Shown here one piece after another: positions 10,534-22,800 of a stretch of DNA of 64,000 nt. The notes beneath the pieces are model-generated. The model was not told where the DNA came from. It saw only the letters and a list, made by a program, of their open reading frames with translations, and searched no databases. Position 1 is the first letter of the stretch. Every line of letters starts with the position of its first letter. This DNA is from Narthecium ossifragum (Eukaryota; Streptophyta; Magnoliopsida; Dioscoreales; Nartheciaceae): NCBI GenBank assembly GCA_963920575.1, contig OY986975.1:1444650-1508649 (forward strand), given 5' to 3'. A program made the translations under genes and the position numbers.

Positions 10534-11208
10534 TATTGGGAATTTGATGGGCCTATGGCGGGGAACTAAGAACGGGAAAAATAGAAAAGTAGGAGGAGAG
10601 ACACCAGAATTTAACGTGAAAATCCTCCCGGCAAATCACCGCGAAGGAAAAACCACGGGAAGAAGAGAATCTTTCAATATATAAGGAGATTTACAAGCAC
10701 TCAATCACTCAACTCTCACATATAAATCTTCTGTCTTCCCTCCCTACAGGTCTCTCTCTGTCTTTGCTTTCTCTCAAGCCCTACTTTCTATCAAGCCCCC
10801 AAAGACCTCTCTCTAGGGTTTTTGATATCAAGCCACATACATTAGGGTTACACACTAACCCTATTTATAGCCACTAAAGAGTTTAATCCTGGAATAGATC
10901 TGAGTCGTCAGATCAAAACCAGAATCCCAACCGACTATACTCACGGTCGATCTGACGGTCGACCGTGGCCTTCTCGCGATCGACCGTGGAACCTCTCGCG
11001 GTCGACCGTGGAACTGTGCAGAAGCGGACGGTCGATCCTCGTATCGACCCTGCGAAGCCTTTCCTTGACAGCAAGCGACGGTCGATGTCACGGTCGACCG
11101 TCGATGGCTCGCGATCGACCGTGGACTTCTGGCGGTCGACCGTCCGTATCGCTCCAAGGTTGGATCGATCCTTTCTTCAGTTTCTCATGGGAGGAACAAA
11201 ACCCAACA
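10534..11208. mobile_element. Putative LTR remnant
   Basis: The sequence begins TTATTGGGAATTTG and ends ACCCAACA, resembling a decayed TG...CA LTR. It contains the phrase GAGACACCAGAATTTAACGTG, which is common in plant Copia-type LTRs. A related phrase (GAGACACAGATTTACGTG) recurs at about 11720. The 3' third carries a GGTCGACCG repeat array. Flanking five-base duplications are not convincing (GTAAG versus GTAAA with an offset), so the limits are approximate. Confidence 0.4.
10945..11150. repeat. Array of GGTCGACCG palindromes
   Basis: The 9-mer palindrome GGTCGACCG occurs at 10957-10965, 11000-11008, 11092-11100 and 11134-11142. The first lies in a perfect 12-bp palindrome (ACGGTCGACCGT). 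GATCGACCGTGG and GGTCGATC variants lie between them. Overlapping ORFs on both strands reflect this repeat and are not genes. It parallels the TCGATCGA array at 4.4 kb in position and design. Confidence 0.7.
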
Positions 11209-11626
11209 GTAAACAACACTAGAACGCACTGGCAACCAAATAACACTAGGGATTTCTTGCAAATGTGATCAAACAAGATTAGCACAAAGAATGCCATCGG
11301 TTACAACAGAAAAATACCATAGAGGCAACATTTAAGGTATAAAGTGAAGTCAATACAGACAGACAGAGGACCTTCTTGTGGAGTATTAACAATGTGAACT
11401 ACTAAATGGTCATGATCACCAATAAGCTATGCATCAATTTGAAAGGAATGCCACCAAGAGATCCTTTATTTTTCCGAATTCCAGATGAACCTCTGGTAAA
11501 GAATCGCATTCAGGTTTTTTGAATGAAAATGACGTTTCAAACCAAGCAGCTGACCTCTATAAATCAAGACAAAAACCTAACACTAGTATATACTCGGCAA
11601 TTAGAAGCATAGAAGTCACATAAAAT

Positions 11627-12000
11627 CGTTGGGAATCTGAGGGCTCCCTATGATGCCGAGACTCACCATATATGACAAGATGTCGGAGCGGAAGAGAACC
11701 AAACTAGAAAAACAAAAGAAAAATATAGAGACACAGATTTACGTGAAAAACCTCCCAGCAACAACTGGAGGAACAACCTCGAACGGCAGCAGCAGCAGCA
11801 AGAAGATCTATTTTGAAAAGGGGTATAAGGGGCTACAGTGGTTTGCTAGAGAGGATGAACGTTCCTTTAGCCTCTCAAGAAATCTCTCCAAGACTTGTTG
11901 GACTCTCTCCAAACCCTAGCTCGTAACCGTCACTGGCACATAAGAGCCGCATCATCACACAAAAACCCTACCTCTCAACCTCTTTTATAACTCTAATCTA
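11627..12000. mobile_element. Second putative LTR remnant
   Basis: It starts CGTTGGGAATCTGAGGGC, comparable with the start at 10534, and holds GAGACACAGATTTACGTGAAAAACC, a common plant LTR phrase, and a short CAG run. No internal retrotransposon domain accompanies it. The right limit is a guess. Confidence 0.3.
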
Positions 12001-12299
12001 GCAATAGAGTATTACAATAAGCCAAAAAGAAATCAGACCCAAAATTGATTAAAATATTGAGATTATATCAATCTAAGCAGTCCCCTCGTTTGAATCCGAT
12101 TCTTATAATTGATGAAAGCCGTTCGATGTAGAAATCAATTTTAAGAAGGTTGGCCTCGCTTGAGTGGTTTTGTCCTCTAACGCCCCACTCCAAGGCTGCC
12201 TCGTTTCAACGAGGCATTTGATCAGCATGTGAACCTTCCTCGAATGAAGGGCCCCTTCCACATAGCCTCATGAGGACTTGATCCCCTGGGTTAAATCGC

Positions 12300-12850
12300 C
12301 GATGGCGCAACCGTAGGCGGTGGATCTAAGGTGGCGACGGCGGGGGGTATTGAAGGTAGGAAGGTGGACGTTGTCGTCGGATCTGAGACGGAGATGAAGG
12401 AGAAGAGATCGGGAGGGTTAGGGGGTTCCGGATCTAACTATTGTGGGGGACGGCAAAGCCAGTGGCGGCGCCGGGTTGCAGCAGGGGAGCTCGAGGAGAT
12501 GGAGGCGAGGACAACGAAGGCATCGGTGTCGGAGGGAGGAGCTCGGGGGTGGGTTTCTTGGGTGAGGACGGTCGCGCGGGGTCCTGGGGGACGCTGGACA
12601 AGATCGGGGGGGGGGCGCCGGAGCTCGTTGACGGTCACCGGAGAAGAGAGGGGCGAGAGGAGAGAGAGGATAGAGAAAAGCGTGGGAGAAAAAGGGAAAA
12701 AAATATGAAAGGGCATTTTCGTCTTTTTGTGTGTTTTGGGCTTATTAATGAAAAAAAGTAGGTACGGGGTTTTTGGCAAATAACATAGGGTGTTGGACAA
12801 AGAGATTACCAGATTTGGAGTTTTGGACTTATACCCCTTTTAAAAAAATA
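12300..12850. other. GC-rich block resembling a captured or degraded exon region
   Basis: A GC- and purine-rich block (12300-12700) follows AT-rich DNA. It has long overlapping reading frames in several frames and no family signature. It grades into text such as GGGCATTTTCGTCTTTTTG and AAAGGGGTATAAGTCC (minus strand at about 12835), wording often seen at the ends of plant non-autonomous DNA transposons. I do not call a gene here. Confidence 0.35.
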
Positions 12851-13019
12851 CAGATAATTGTCATTTAATCCATTTGAGAGAACTTATTTTCTTTCTAGTC
12901 CACTTAGAAATTTTTAAGGCATTTAGTCTTTTTTTTACAGCTGTAATTTTTTATTACTAAAATGCCCTTTTAACATCCCCATCCTATATTCCCTTCCCAG
13001 TGATTGTTCACATTCCTAG

Positions 13020-13690
13020 TGACTGTTCATATTCCCGTCGAAAAGTTACTACCAAAAAAACTGGAAAGTAACTACCAAAAAATGGAAAGTAACTACAAAA
13101 ATTGAAAAGTAACTACAAATATTTCACAGAATATTTTGTAATATTTTAACTACAAAGTGGAAAGTAACTACAAATATTTAAAAAGTGATATGCCCTGAAA
13201 AGTTGAAAAAAAAATGGAAAGTAACTACAAAATTGAAAAGTAACTACAAATATTTTTCACAATATTTTAATATTTTAACTACAAATTGAAAAGTAACTAC
13301 CATATTTTTCCCAAATTGAAAAGTAACTACCATATTTTTACAATATTAAAAAGTAACTACCAATATTTTTTTAACAGATTTTTGCCTAAATTGGTAGTCA
13401 CTTTCCATTGTATATCAAAATTTAAAAGTAACTGCCATATTGTTTTAATATTTTTACAAAAATTGGTGGTTACTTTCCATTGTGTATCAATTGTTTTTCT
13501 GGTAGTTACCTTTTGAAATTTGGTAACAAATTACCAGTTACCTTCTATGTCAATTGTTGTTCGTAGTTACTTTTCGAAAATGAAAATTAACTACCAAAAA
13601 AACTAATAGCATACAAAAAAAGAAAAAGAAAAGTAACCATATACTTAGAAAGTTACTACAAAAAAATAAAAAGTAACTACAAAAATTAAT
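13020..13690. repeat. Low-complexity block of degenerate GTAACTAC repeats
   Basis: The core GTAACTAC appears about a dozen times within 670 bp, usually preceded by GGAAA or GAAAA and followed by CAAA or AAA. The reverse orientation (GGTAGTTAC and GGTAGTCAC variants) clusters at 13385-13520, so the block contains both orientations. Spacing is irregular, about 20-60 bp. The short ORF at 13286-13516 is a repeat artefact. Confidence 0.7.
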
Positions 13691-13744
13691 TTAAAAAAAA
13701 ACAAAATTGAAGCTGGACGAATCTGGAGCTTTGGACTGGCGAGG

Positions 13745-14350
13745 GTGAGCCCGGATCAGCGTCGGGGTCGGCGCAAGAGAGGTGAGCGGAGCCGTAGAGG
13801 TCGTTGGCGACGGAGCAACAGAAGCTGCAGGAGTCCCCGCATATCCTCGCCTTCTCGGAGGATGGGGAGCCGATCAGATCTGGAGGTGGGGGCGGCGGCG
13901 GCGGATCTAGAGGTGGGAGCGGGCGGCGGCGGATCTAGAGGTGGGAGCGGGCGGCGAGGCGTCGATTGGATCGATGACATGGAGCTCTGGATTGGCGTCT
14001 GGATCGGTGACGGGGAGCTTTGGACTGGCGACTGGATCGGCGTCGGGAGAGGTGAGAGGAGGAGCCGTAGATGTCATTGGCGGCGGAGCAGCAGCAGCTG
14101 CAGGCGTCCTCGCATATCCTCGCCTTCTCGGAGGATGGGAAGCTAACCAGATCTGGAGGTGGGAACGGGCGGCGACGGACGATGAGATCATTGACGGGAT
14201 CGTGACGGACGAGCTCGTGATGGAGGAGGAGATCGACGTCGGACGGCGACCTCGGGACCTGGGGGGACGGCGGGGCGCCGGACGCCGACCTCGGGACCTT
14301 GGGGGGACGACGGGGCGCGGACGCTAGGGGGGTCGAGATGGACGTCGGGA
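13745..14350. repeat. GC-rich block with a 273-bp direct duplication
   Basis: A segment starting about 13776 recurs at about 14047. The phrase GCATATCCTCGCCTTCTCGG is present in both copies, and the copies are offset by about 273 bp. The block is GC-rich and bordered by the GTAACTAC repeats on the left and by TAGTTTTGTCTTTTTTGCC on the right. Several long frames are open on both strands, as expected of GC-rich DNA; none has a recognisable domain. Confidence 0.55.
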
Positions 14351-14529
14351 TCACCGGGGGTGGGGGGGCGGGGGGGTTTAGGATGTATATAGATAGAAGA
14401 TAGAGGGTAGTTTTGTCTTTTTTGCCTATAGTGGTACTAAAAAGGACTTCTGTAGGGGACCAGATGACAAGTTGGCCTCTAATAAGAAACCATTTGACAA
14501 ATCCCCCTATATATCATTTAGTTCCCTAT

Positions 14530-16180
14530 AGACCTATTGACTTCTTTGGCACAACTTCAAGTTAGTCTCATCGACTGTGACTGTGACCAATTGGCCATCC
14601 AAGACAAAAATTAAAGACCGGACATTTATTTCTTTTGAGCAATAGATAAAAGTGACAGCTCGAGAGTGAAAGTGGTGAAAAAAAAGAATCCATTGAAATC
14701 ACTTGAACCTAACTCTAAATAAGTTACAATAACAAACATGATAAGTTCCGGCAGTTATGCAAGCTGTGAATTAGAAAAACACTTAAGAGACATAACATCA
14801 AACACTTGAAAGACAGTTTCTATGTGCAGTGCATCAGCTTAGGATCTAGCAATGATGCAGGGAAGGTTTTTAACATGAAAAACCCTTGACTGGGTGAAAG
14901 ACCGCTGGTCCTTTATCAGAGACCACCCAAACCTTACACTAGTTAATCCTCATCAACAATTACTTAACTGTCAACCTTTCTTGTCGACTCCTCATCAATC
15001 CTGTAGTTTGTAATTCAGCTCAGTTCTTTGATTCAATGTCACAGTGAACATTGCTCTATACATGAATTTGAGCACAAAGTTGAGATAGATCAGAGGACTC
15101 CTCTCCTCTCTTCACCGAAGCTCCTTGTAATGCACCAAGGATGAAGAAACTCTCTGAGCTCATAGTGAGAAAGCTAGAATTTCAGCTCACTAAAGTTGCT
15201 TCTCACTATACTTGAAGATTAGCCAGAGTTCTTAGCTTCTCAACTACACATCATTCTTTTATATCTTTGAAAGGCTTCTACTTTTGCTTGCCAGCTGGTC
15301 TTCACCTTCAACTATGAGAAAAACTCTTCTGCCATGCCTTTGTCCTCAGCAGACAACTTAGATAAACATAGTTAATCAGCTACTGAGTAGGTTGCTATGC
15401 TTCATAGCTATTTTTACAGGTACCAATCCTTTTCTTTTCATACACAACTGGTCTTGATTCAAGACCCAAGCAAAGTTGCAGAGCCTATTTCCATATTTAA
15501 GCTTCTTTTCTATGAAGTCAAAGTTGAAGCAAACACTTCTTTTTTCCCAAGATTCACGGCTATCTTCCTTGTCAACTGAACTTTGCTTTTTAGCTTGAAA
15601 GAGATAGCAGAGTCCATTTCAATGTGAACCTTCAACCGTATTCTTTGCTACAAATGTTTGATCCACGAGCTTGAAAAGGTTGCAAATTTAATTATTCTTC
15701 AATGCTTGATTCCTACACACACTGCAAGGCTGCTAGTCAACTATGGTTACTACATCAATCTACTGGTCCTTTAGCTTCCTCATGCCAGTTTCAAGCACTT
15801 CAAACTTTTCAGCTTCAAACTGCTAGTCCTCTAGCTGCTTTACTTCAGCTCCATGCAATCTTTGCTATCTCAGCAATCTTTTCACTTGCAAGAACAATTA
15901 CAATGCTTTGTATCCTAGTTACAATCCATTCATGTTTTGTTCACAAATTAGTCACTCACATAACTTACAAGTGGCAATATAAGAAAGATCCACGCAAAGA
16001 TACTTTGTAGTTCATGTATATAGTATATTTTGTGGGAATTTTTTTTTGATAATATTATTTTAATAAATTATTATTATAATATGCATTTGAAGAAAGTATT
16101 GACGAAAGTATGCCTGGTTTGGCCACGTCAGTGTCACGCTGGCGTGGCCTTTCATTTTTTTAATCCTGCCAATGAAGATG
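14530..16180. other. Repeat-like intergenic DNA without a gene
   Basis: No supported coding exon. The stretch 14870-15000 (AACATGAAAAACCC and GAAAGACCGCTGG) looks like retrotransposon LTR or leader sequence, but termini were not found. The rest is AT-rich with several CTTGAAAG- and GCAAAG-like words. Confidence 0.4.
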
Positions 16181-16188
16181 TAACTCCA

Positions 16189-16620
16189 AGTTACGTCTAT
16201 ATTAATAAAGTTAAGTTACGTCTTTGACCTTTTTCCCCCAAACCGCACCGAGGTTAAGGGCGGATAGGAGAGTGGCCTTTATAAGACGTAAGTTGGAGTT
16301 ACGTCTATATTAATAAAAACGTAACTTCAACCTACGTCTTTCGTCGTCATCTACCCCCGCCGCGGGTCCTTCTCCTTCCCCACTCGACCTCCCACCAGGT
16401 CCCTCCTCCTTCTCCTCTTTCCGACGATCTTCGGTGCTCTCCGGCGCATCTCCTCGGCGCTCCGCGCGCGGCCCCACGGCCCGCGACTCCCCTCCTCCTT
16501 CCGGAGTTATATCTTCAAAATTTTCCGGCGATCTTCCGGCCAAATCCTCCAAGATCCTTTTACTTCTCTCCATCTTGCTTTCCGGTGAGTTTTTATCTTG
16601 AAATTTTAGTTATATGCTTG
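16189..16620 (+). other. Orphan first-exon-like GC-rich segment with flanking repeats
   Basis: The 21-bp word formed by AGTTACGTCTATATTAATAA plus A occurs exactly at 16189-16209 and 16297-16317. After the second copy comes a C/T-rich, CpG-rich stretch (16340-16580). It ends in a good splice-donor-like CTTTCCG/GTGAGTTTTT at about 16583 and is followed by intron-like T-rich DNA. It looks like the leader exon of a gene, yet no downstream coding exon is found before the UKL gene. It may be a captured promoter or exon fragment, or a distant UKL leader. Confidence 0.3.
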
Positions 16621-17840
16621 TTGTGTGAGATTTAGGGTTTATATAATCAAATTAGGGTTTTTTATATGAATTGAGATGCCCATTTTTTATTATAAAATTC
16701 GTTTTTTAATCATTCTGGTATGGTGATCTGAGTAGTGGCATTGTTGATAAATTTCATAAATTTCTAGTATTAATTCAATTAGATTATATGAAACATGTTT
16801 TTCATATGAATTTTTACAATTAACTTTTCAATCAGTAGTCCACTACCAATTCATTGATCTAGTCTGATGGACTAGATGGAAGAATCGGCAGTGGACTACC
16901 GATTCGGTGACATGTGTATTATATACGCCATATGTCCATATATATAAAACATTATTCTAAATTCATAACGAGATGATATAAAGTCACATGACATCCAATT
17001 AGTTTTTTTAAAATAAAATACTACATTATTCGCACCAAACGGCATACTATTACATTGACAATACATAAATTTATCCTAACCAAACGTGCCATGAGAAAGT
17101 ATCGGCGCAAACCAAACGTGCCGTGAAAGTATTGGCACAGGAAAATAGGAATCTCCATGCCGAAATTTTTGAAAACTAAAGTTAAAGATAACGTGGTCGG
17201 GCCGTCGTTATCACAACACTGTGCCACGTCAACTCCAGTCACGTGTACGAATTTAACAATTATCTAGTGCAGATAGAGATGTGTAATTTAGGCAAATTAG
17301 TCCGTGTATAAAGTACTTGTCTATTAGGACCAATTGTGGGAGTTTAGACCAGACCACCCATCGAATACGTCGGGGTCGTGATCAGCTGTTTAGTCCCGAA
17401 CAGGAAACTGCTTTCTGGCCAACCACATTCGTACATGTGGAAAACGTATACACGCCGCTCTTTCAAGGGTAGGGCGATTCACGAATCTAAAAGCTGTCGG
17501 AATCTTGAATCAGTTGCAGGAGTTCTATTGCAGCGAGCAAGACAGCGTGGGAAGTGCATCTCTTCAGCGCGATGTCGTCGCGTGAATCTCGAGCGGGGAT
17601 TCCTCCGCCCCGCTTTAAACCCGGGCTCATATCTAGCTGCCGTTCTAGCTGCTGTTTTATTGTCCTTCTTAGAATCCGGCTAGATGCGCGACACGTGTAG
17701 AATTTTCTTTGATCAAAGCCGTCAGATTTGAGAGCTATCAATCATCCAGCCATAGAATAAAAAAATTATTTGAACAAGCCGTACGCGTGTTCCTTATCTC
17801 CTTCTTAGTATATATCATCCTAGCTCGAATGCCAACGATG
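16621..17840. other. Intergenic and upstream region of the UKL gene
   Basis: AT-rich DNA with hairpin-like words at 16835-16905 (AGTGGACTACCGATTC and GTAGTCCACTACCAATTC). An AACCAAACGTGCC word is repeated at 17078 and 17111. The last 400 bp become less AT-rich and probably hold the promoter of the UKL gene. No gene is supported. Confidence 0.4.
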
Positions 17841-17844
17841 CGAT

Positions 17845-19824
17845 CGAGCTCTCTCTCTCTCGTCTCCTCCACTCTACTCTCTAGCGTCGGCGAGGGTTTC
17901 GTCTCACCTCTTGGAGCGCCGTCGCCGCCGCCCGCCGGAGTCTCACAGATCGGTGCGATCCCCCGTTTCCAAGGATAGGTATCAATCTGTGTATCTTCAT
18001 ATACATTGTTGTGGGTTTAGATCTCCAGATCGGCGCTGGAACCGCGATCTGTTCGTAGTTCGGAGGGGATTCGGGGGATCGGGGATTTGTTAGCTCCGGG
18101 TTTGGGGTAATGAGCGTTAGATCAGAGTCCGGACATGTGCATTGAGCGGAAAGGGTGCTGTGCTCTTGGTGCTTGCTTTCTTGATTCCGTGCTTGGTACG
18201 TCGGCCTGCGGTCTTTATTACTGGTTTTGGTGGATCTCGTGTTTTGTTCTGCTAATGTTGGTTCCTGTTGATAAGCACTTAATTGAGGAAAAGAGCCGTC
18301 CCAGAAAGCTTCTTGATTGCTATGATCAGCAGAGGAAGAACATTTCTTTTTCGTTTTTAGAAAGGGATGAAGAGTACCATACTTAATGAGTGGCATGACC
18401 AAGATCTTAATGTTTTGCTTTAGTTTGAAACTTATCTGCTTTAGGTTCTTTATTGTCAGTGTCATTCCACATCCTAGAAATCTCCCTGATCTGCTAGCTG
18501 GCACTAGGGGAAAAGATTAGTAGGGGTTAGTCAGGGCTTCTTGTTGACGACCAGACGTTTCAATTGCCACGCACTTATTTGGAAATAGACCCATCGTAAG
18601 ACAAGGCTTGGTTTTGCTGGTCATTGCCATGGATTCATATGCAGGTCATCTGGAAACGAGGAAGGTTGTTTTCTTCTTTATGTTTTTCCAATCAAATTGA
18701 GCACCTTTGCTTAGGCTGTCAAAATGTCTTTACAACTGAGTAACCATAGATCACCCAGCGAGGTAATGAAGTTTTAAAACTGAGACCTGACAAGTAAGGC
18801 TTTAACCATGTCAGGGGTAGCCAACCTTTTTATGTGTTATTGCACATATTTTTAGTCGTGGGTTTCTTTTTTATGATTGAATGTGTAAGTAACTTATCCA
18901 GCCATCTGGTTTAACCCCCTTTTCTTAACCTCTTAATCGTTCGAGTTGGTCACGGGTAATTCCGAAATAGATATATTTGGTTATCAATCTAGGAGTTTGG
19001 CATTGAAATCGATGGCATTCATCCTGGTAAGTGCTAAACTCTCTTATTGTACAGAGCTGATTTTTGGTCTTGCCGAGCAATTGGATTTGACATTTTAGGG
19101 ATAGGCGATGGTGTGGGCTTTTCAGCTATACGAAGTGTGCCCTCTGCTCTGTCTTGGCGTCAGTTTCTTTGGGATGATTTTGGGTTTTATTCGTAGGTCC
19201 ACCGTCTTCTACATGTTCCACAGTCCCACTGAACCCTTTTATGTTCACAAGTAGTTCTGATATTTTAACTTGGTAAGCTGAGAGCTATTAAATAGAGCAT
19301 ATTGTCGATACAAGGAAGCCGTTGATTCAGTTTTTGCTGACGTTGGATATTTTCATGATAACTATCCCTCCTTTTTTATACCATTTTGGGCTTAAAAAAA
19401 GAAAAAAAAGCAATTCAAGTTCATTGTTACGGAATGGTTAATTGTGAAAATTGGCTTAAGGCCATTTTAAATCGTAACGAAGGCTTTGGTTCTTGCATTT
19501 GTGAACTTAAAGACTGCTAAAACTGATTGGTTGCTGTAAGATGTTACACTCAATTATTGCCAAGTTGGCACTATTGTGTTTCTTGCGATGTTGTTGGCAA
19601 TAGTCATATAAATAGATTGCTGTTGATGTTAATGTTCAACATGATTTTCTTGTCACATGGCATTAAATGGATCACTTAATTTTTCTTCCTTTTATAATAT
19701 TTTTTGTAGATCATATTACTCGGCACAATTGCTGTATCAAGAGATAATTCTCTACGGACCTCAGCATCTAGAGACATCATTTCTCAGGGGTTTTTTACAG
19801 GACTTGAGGCCGTTACAATCTGGA
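17845..19824 (+). promoter_or_regulatory. Probable non-coding leader exons and leader intron of UKL
   Basis: A CT-rich then GC-rich stretch at about 17845-17977 ends in donor-like sequence (GATAG/GTATCA or CAGATCG/GTGCGA) and resembles a first leader exon. After a T-rich interval, an acceptor TTTTTTGTAG at about 19710 opens a second leader segment that runs to the ATG at 19825. Intron-containing leaders are common in plant housekeeping genes. The exact splice sites are inference. Confidence 0.45.
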
Positions 19825-22800
19825 ATGGAAAAACCAGAAACAACAAATGGACATGTTCATCATCCACCGTTTGTAATTGGTCAGTACTGCTTCATAAATT
19901 CATAGATGAATTTGCAATTTCCTTTCTTTGGCATATGAACTCCTCATCTATTTATGAACTTGATTATACTGGTAATTTGTTTTACATTTGTATTGCTTCT
20001 TCTGATGGTTGGTCAAGTAACAAAAATGTCGTATTTTCAGGTACATCATTATGGATGGGATTAGTTTCCTTCTTAGATATCCTTAATTCTATCATCTCCT
20101 GAAACTTCTTCGGTACTTTCCCGATCCAACAATGCAAAAAAAAGAAGTTCGTACTGTGAAACACATTAAGATTAAGTTAGAGTACTGAAAAAATATTTAT
20201 ATTTACATATAGTTATTAAAATTCAACTGAATAAATTGTTATTAATTTAATATATGTTGTAGTAATGAGATTATCTTATCTTAATTGGAATATTATTTAC
20301 TAGTTCATTAGAACTGGCCCGGTGCAAATATGATCCAGATGCGTATAAACTATAAACTATATAATTATCTACATTTTGGCTGTTCTCCAATTAATTTTAA
20401 CCAAACAGCAAGGGGGGCCTGCTATTTTGATTTATGAGTTATTTTCAATTTTATGTATGGGAAGACCAATTCCGGGTCTTGCAGATTGTGTGATACAATA
20501 ACAATTGCGGGATGCCATGAACTCAATGGACTAGTTTGTGCAATAGACAGCAGCCATTGAGGGCCCTCTGCTTGGAATGGTCTAGGCGAAGAGGAAAAGT
20601 TGAAACTTTAGATAAGTGGATCTGGGTTCATCTTCAGAAAGCTTTCAATGCAAGGAACTATAGTCTGAACAAAGGGCAATCACTTATCTACTAGACTTAG
20701 GAAGCTTCTTATTGGCAATATGGGGGTATTTTAAAATGGTAAAAATTTAGGTTTGGTGAATATCCTATAAGGGCTCGTTTGGTTGGGGGATAGGGAATCC
20801 CTGTCTCGGTTAAGCCCACTTTATCCTACATTGCAACCAAACACCATCTAATCCCCATTTTTATTTCCACTTTATCCCCATTCTTATCCCCACTTTATCT
20901 CCACTTTTCAATCAATTATTACTACATTTTCTCTTCTTTTTCAACCAATTACATCAACTTTATCTCTATTTTTTCACTTTTCAACCCATCATTATTTCAT
21001 TATCCCTACTTTTCAACCAATCACATCAACTTTATCCTTACTTTTTCAACCAAACATTAGTACTTTATCACTATTTTTTAACAAAATACCATACATATCC
21101 CACTACTTATCCCACATACCAATCCCTATCCTCTCTAATCCCGGAATTGCTTATCCCGCAACCAAACGACACCTAAATGGTAGAGGTAGTGCAGTATGGC
21201 TTTTCTTTCATCTTTTTGGTATGACATTGTGCAGATGTGATGGTTTTATTTAGAATTATGTGCGTTAAACTGGGATATTTGCCTGGTATCTATTAAATCA
21301 AGCAGATTGGATTATTTTATTGCCTTTGTGCAATAGACTAGTGCTTTTGCACTGTAATTTCTCAGGCAAATTATCTTGATCTTTTGATTTGCAGAGTCCT
21401 GCAAATTGTTAATTTCCATGTTTAAGGTTCATCTCATAATCTTGAATGCTTTTCATGCTCATTAACAGGTGTTGCTGGTGGCGCAGCTTCTGGAAAGACC
21501 ACTGTCTGTGATATGATCATCCAGCAACTTCATGACCAGCGTGTTGTTGTAGTGAACCAGGTATTTTCACTTATCGCGTGATCAATCTCCAAAGTATTAT
21601 CTCATAGACTAATTTGTCATAGACGTATTTCTCTGTACAATAGGTAATCAGGCTTAAACTGAAATGCAAAAGTTGTCTTTTTCTTTATGAAACTGATTTC
21701 CTTGTTTGAACCCTTTCGATGTCAGAAAGTTAAAAGGAAAATAAGATAAACATATCAGATATGAATTTGGATTACAGCCTCTTTCCATTTTGTCCCAGTG
21801 AAACATAATCCTTGTCAGACAAAATTGGATTATCTAAATATTTTCCTTTACAGGCTTTATTATTGGTCAATATTTAGTGGATGACCTTGCCTCAAGAGCA
21901 ATTTTTTGGCCACTGATGAAGCATGGAAACTTATGGGCGGAATTCAATATGCAGAAAATGCTTTTGAGTCGATGACTGAAAAGAAAGGGTCCTAGTCCAC
22001 CTAAAAGAGAAACTATTGTGCTTTCTATCTCAACCCCATGGCTGCTTCCGTAAATATAGCTTCCAACAGGGCCCCTCCTCATACCTGTTTTAAGATTTAT
22101 TTATCCTCCTATATGGCAAGTCTCTTGAAGTTGATAGACATTTGCATGTCCATTTTCTTTCATGTATGTCCTTTCAATAATTTGCTCAAGATAATAATTC
22201 TGAAGTCTAACCCTAGGAGTATCTTTTCAGATCTTTATCTTGTGCTTTACTAACTTCCTCGTACCTTTGTTCCATTCGGCTCATTTGTAATTTCCTCGTG
22301 ATGCTTTAATTGCTCTGTTTTGATATATTGTGCAGTTTATGGTGTATATTCATTTCTCCAATTAATTCTGAAGTCTAACCCTAGTAGTATCTTTCCAATG
22401 TCCTTGGTTAAGATTACTATGTTATGAATATTAGTTGCTCCTAGAATAGAGATCTAATGTATTTAGTGGGAATAACTTATGCAGAGATGTGATGTTGCTG
22501 TAGGATTCTTTTTATTTTGATTTGACCGAGGAGGAAGTGACCCAAGTTCATGAATACAACTTTGACCATCCAGGTAATACATATCTTGAGCAATCTAAAT
22601 TTATTTTTAGCTTGTACATATAATAGTATGTCATGGCATGCTATATAGATTTAGCACATTTCAAATTGTTGTTTGTATATTGGCTTTTCATAAGTTATGA
22701 AAAATGCATGTACTTCTTGGGACTCTTGGTCTCTTTAGCAATGAATCATGTGTGCTCCCTACTTATAGATTATAACTCATCATATATCAGAATTACTAAG

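Noticed and set aside
12331..12800. Gly/Arg-rich ORFs up to 125 codons
   Set aside because: Purine-rich composition artefact with open frames on both strands and no promoter or homologous motif.
13745..14354. ORFs of 128-139 codons in the GC-rich block
   Set aside because: The same region is open in five frames; peptides are repetitive and duplicated with the 273-bp repeat.
17881..18504. Minus-strand ORF of 207 codons
   Set aside because: It covers the UKL leader exon and intron in antisense, has no recognisable domain, and its composition is not gene-like.
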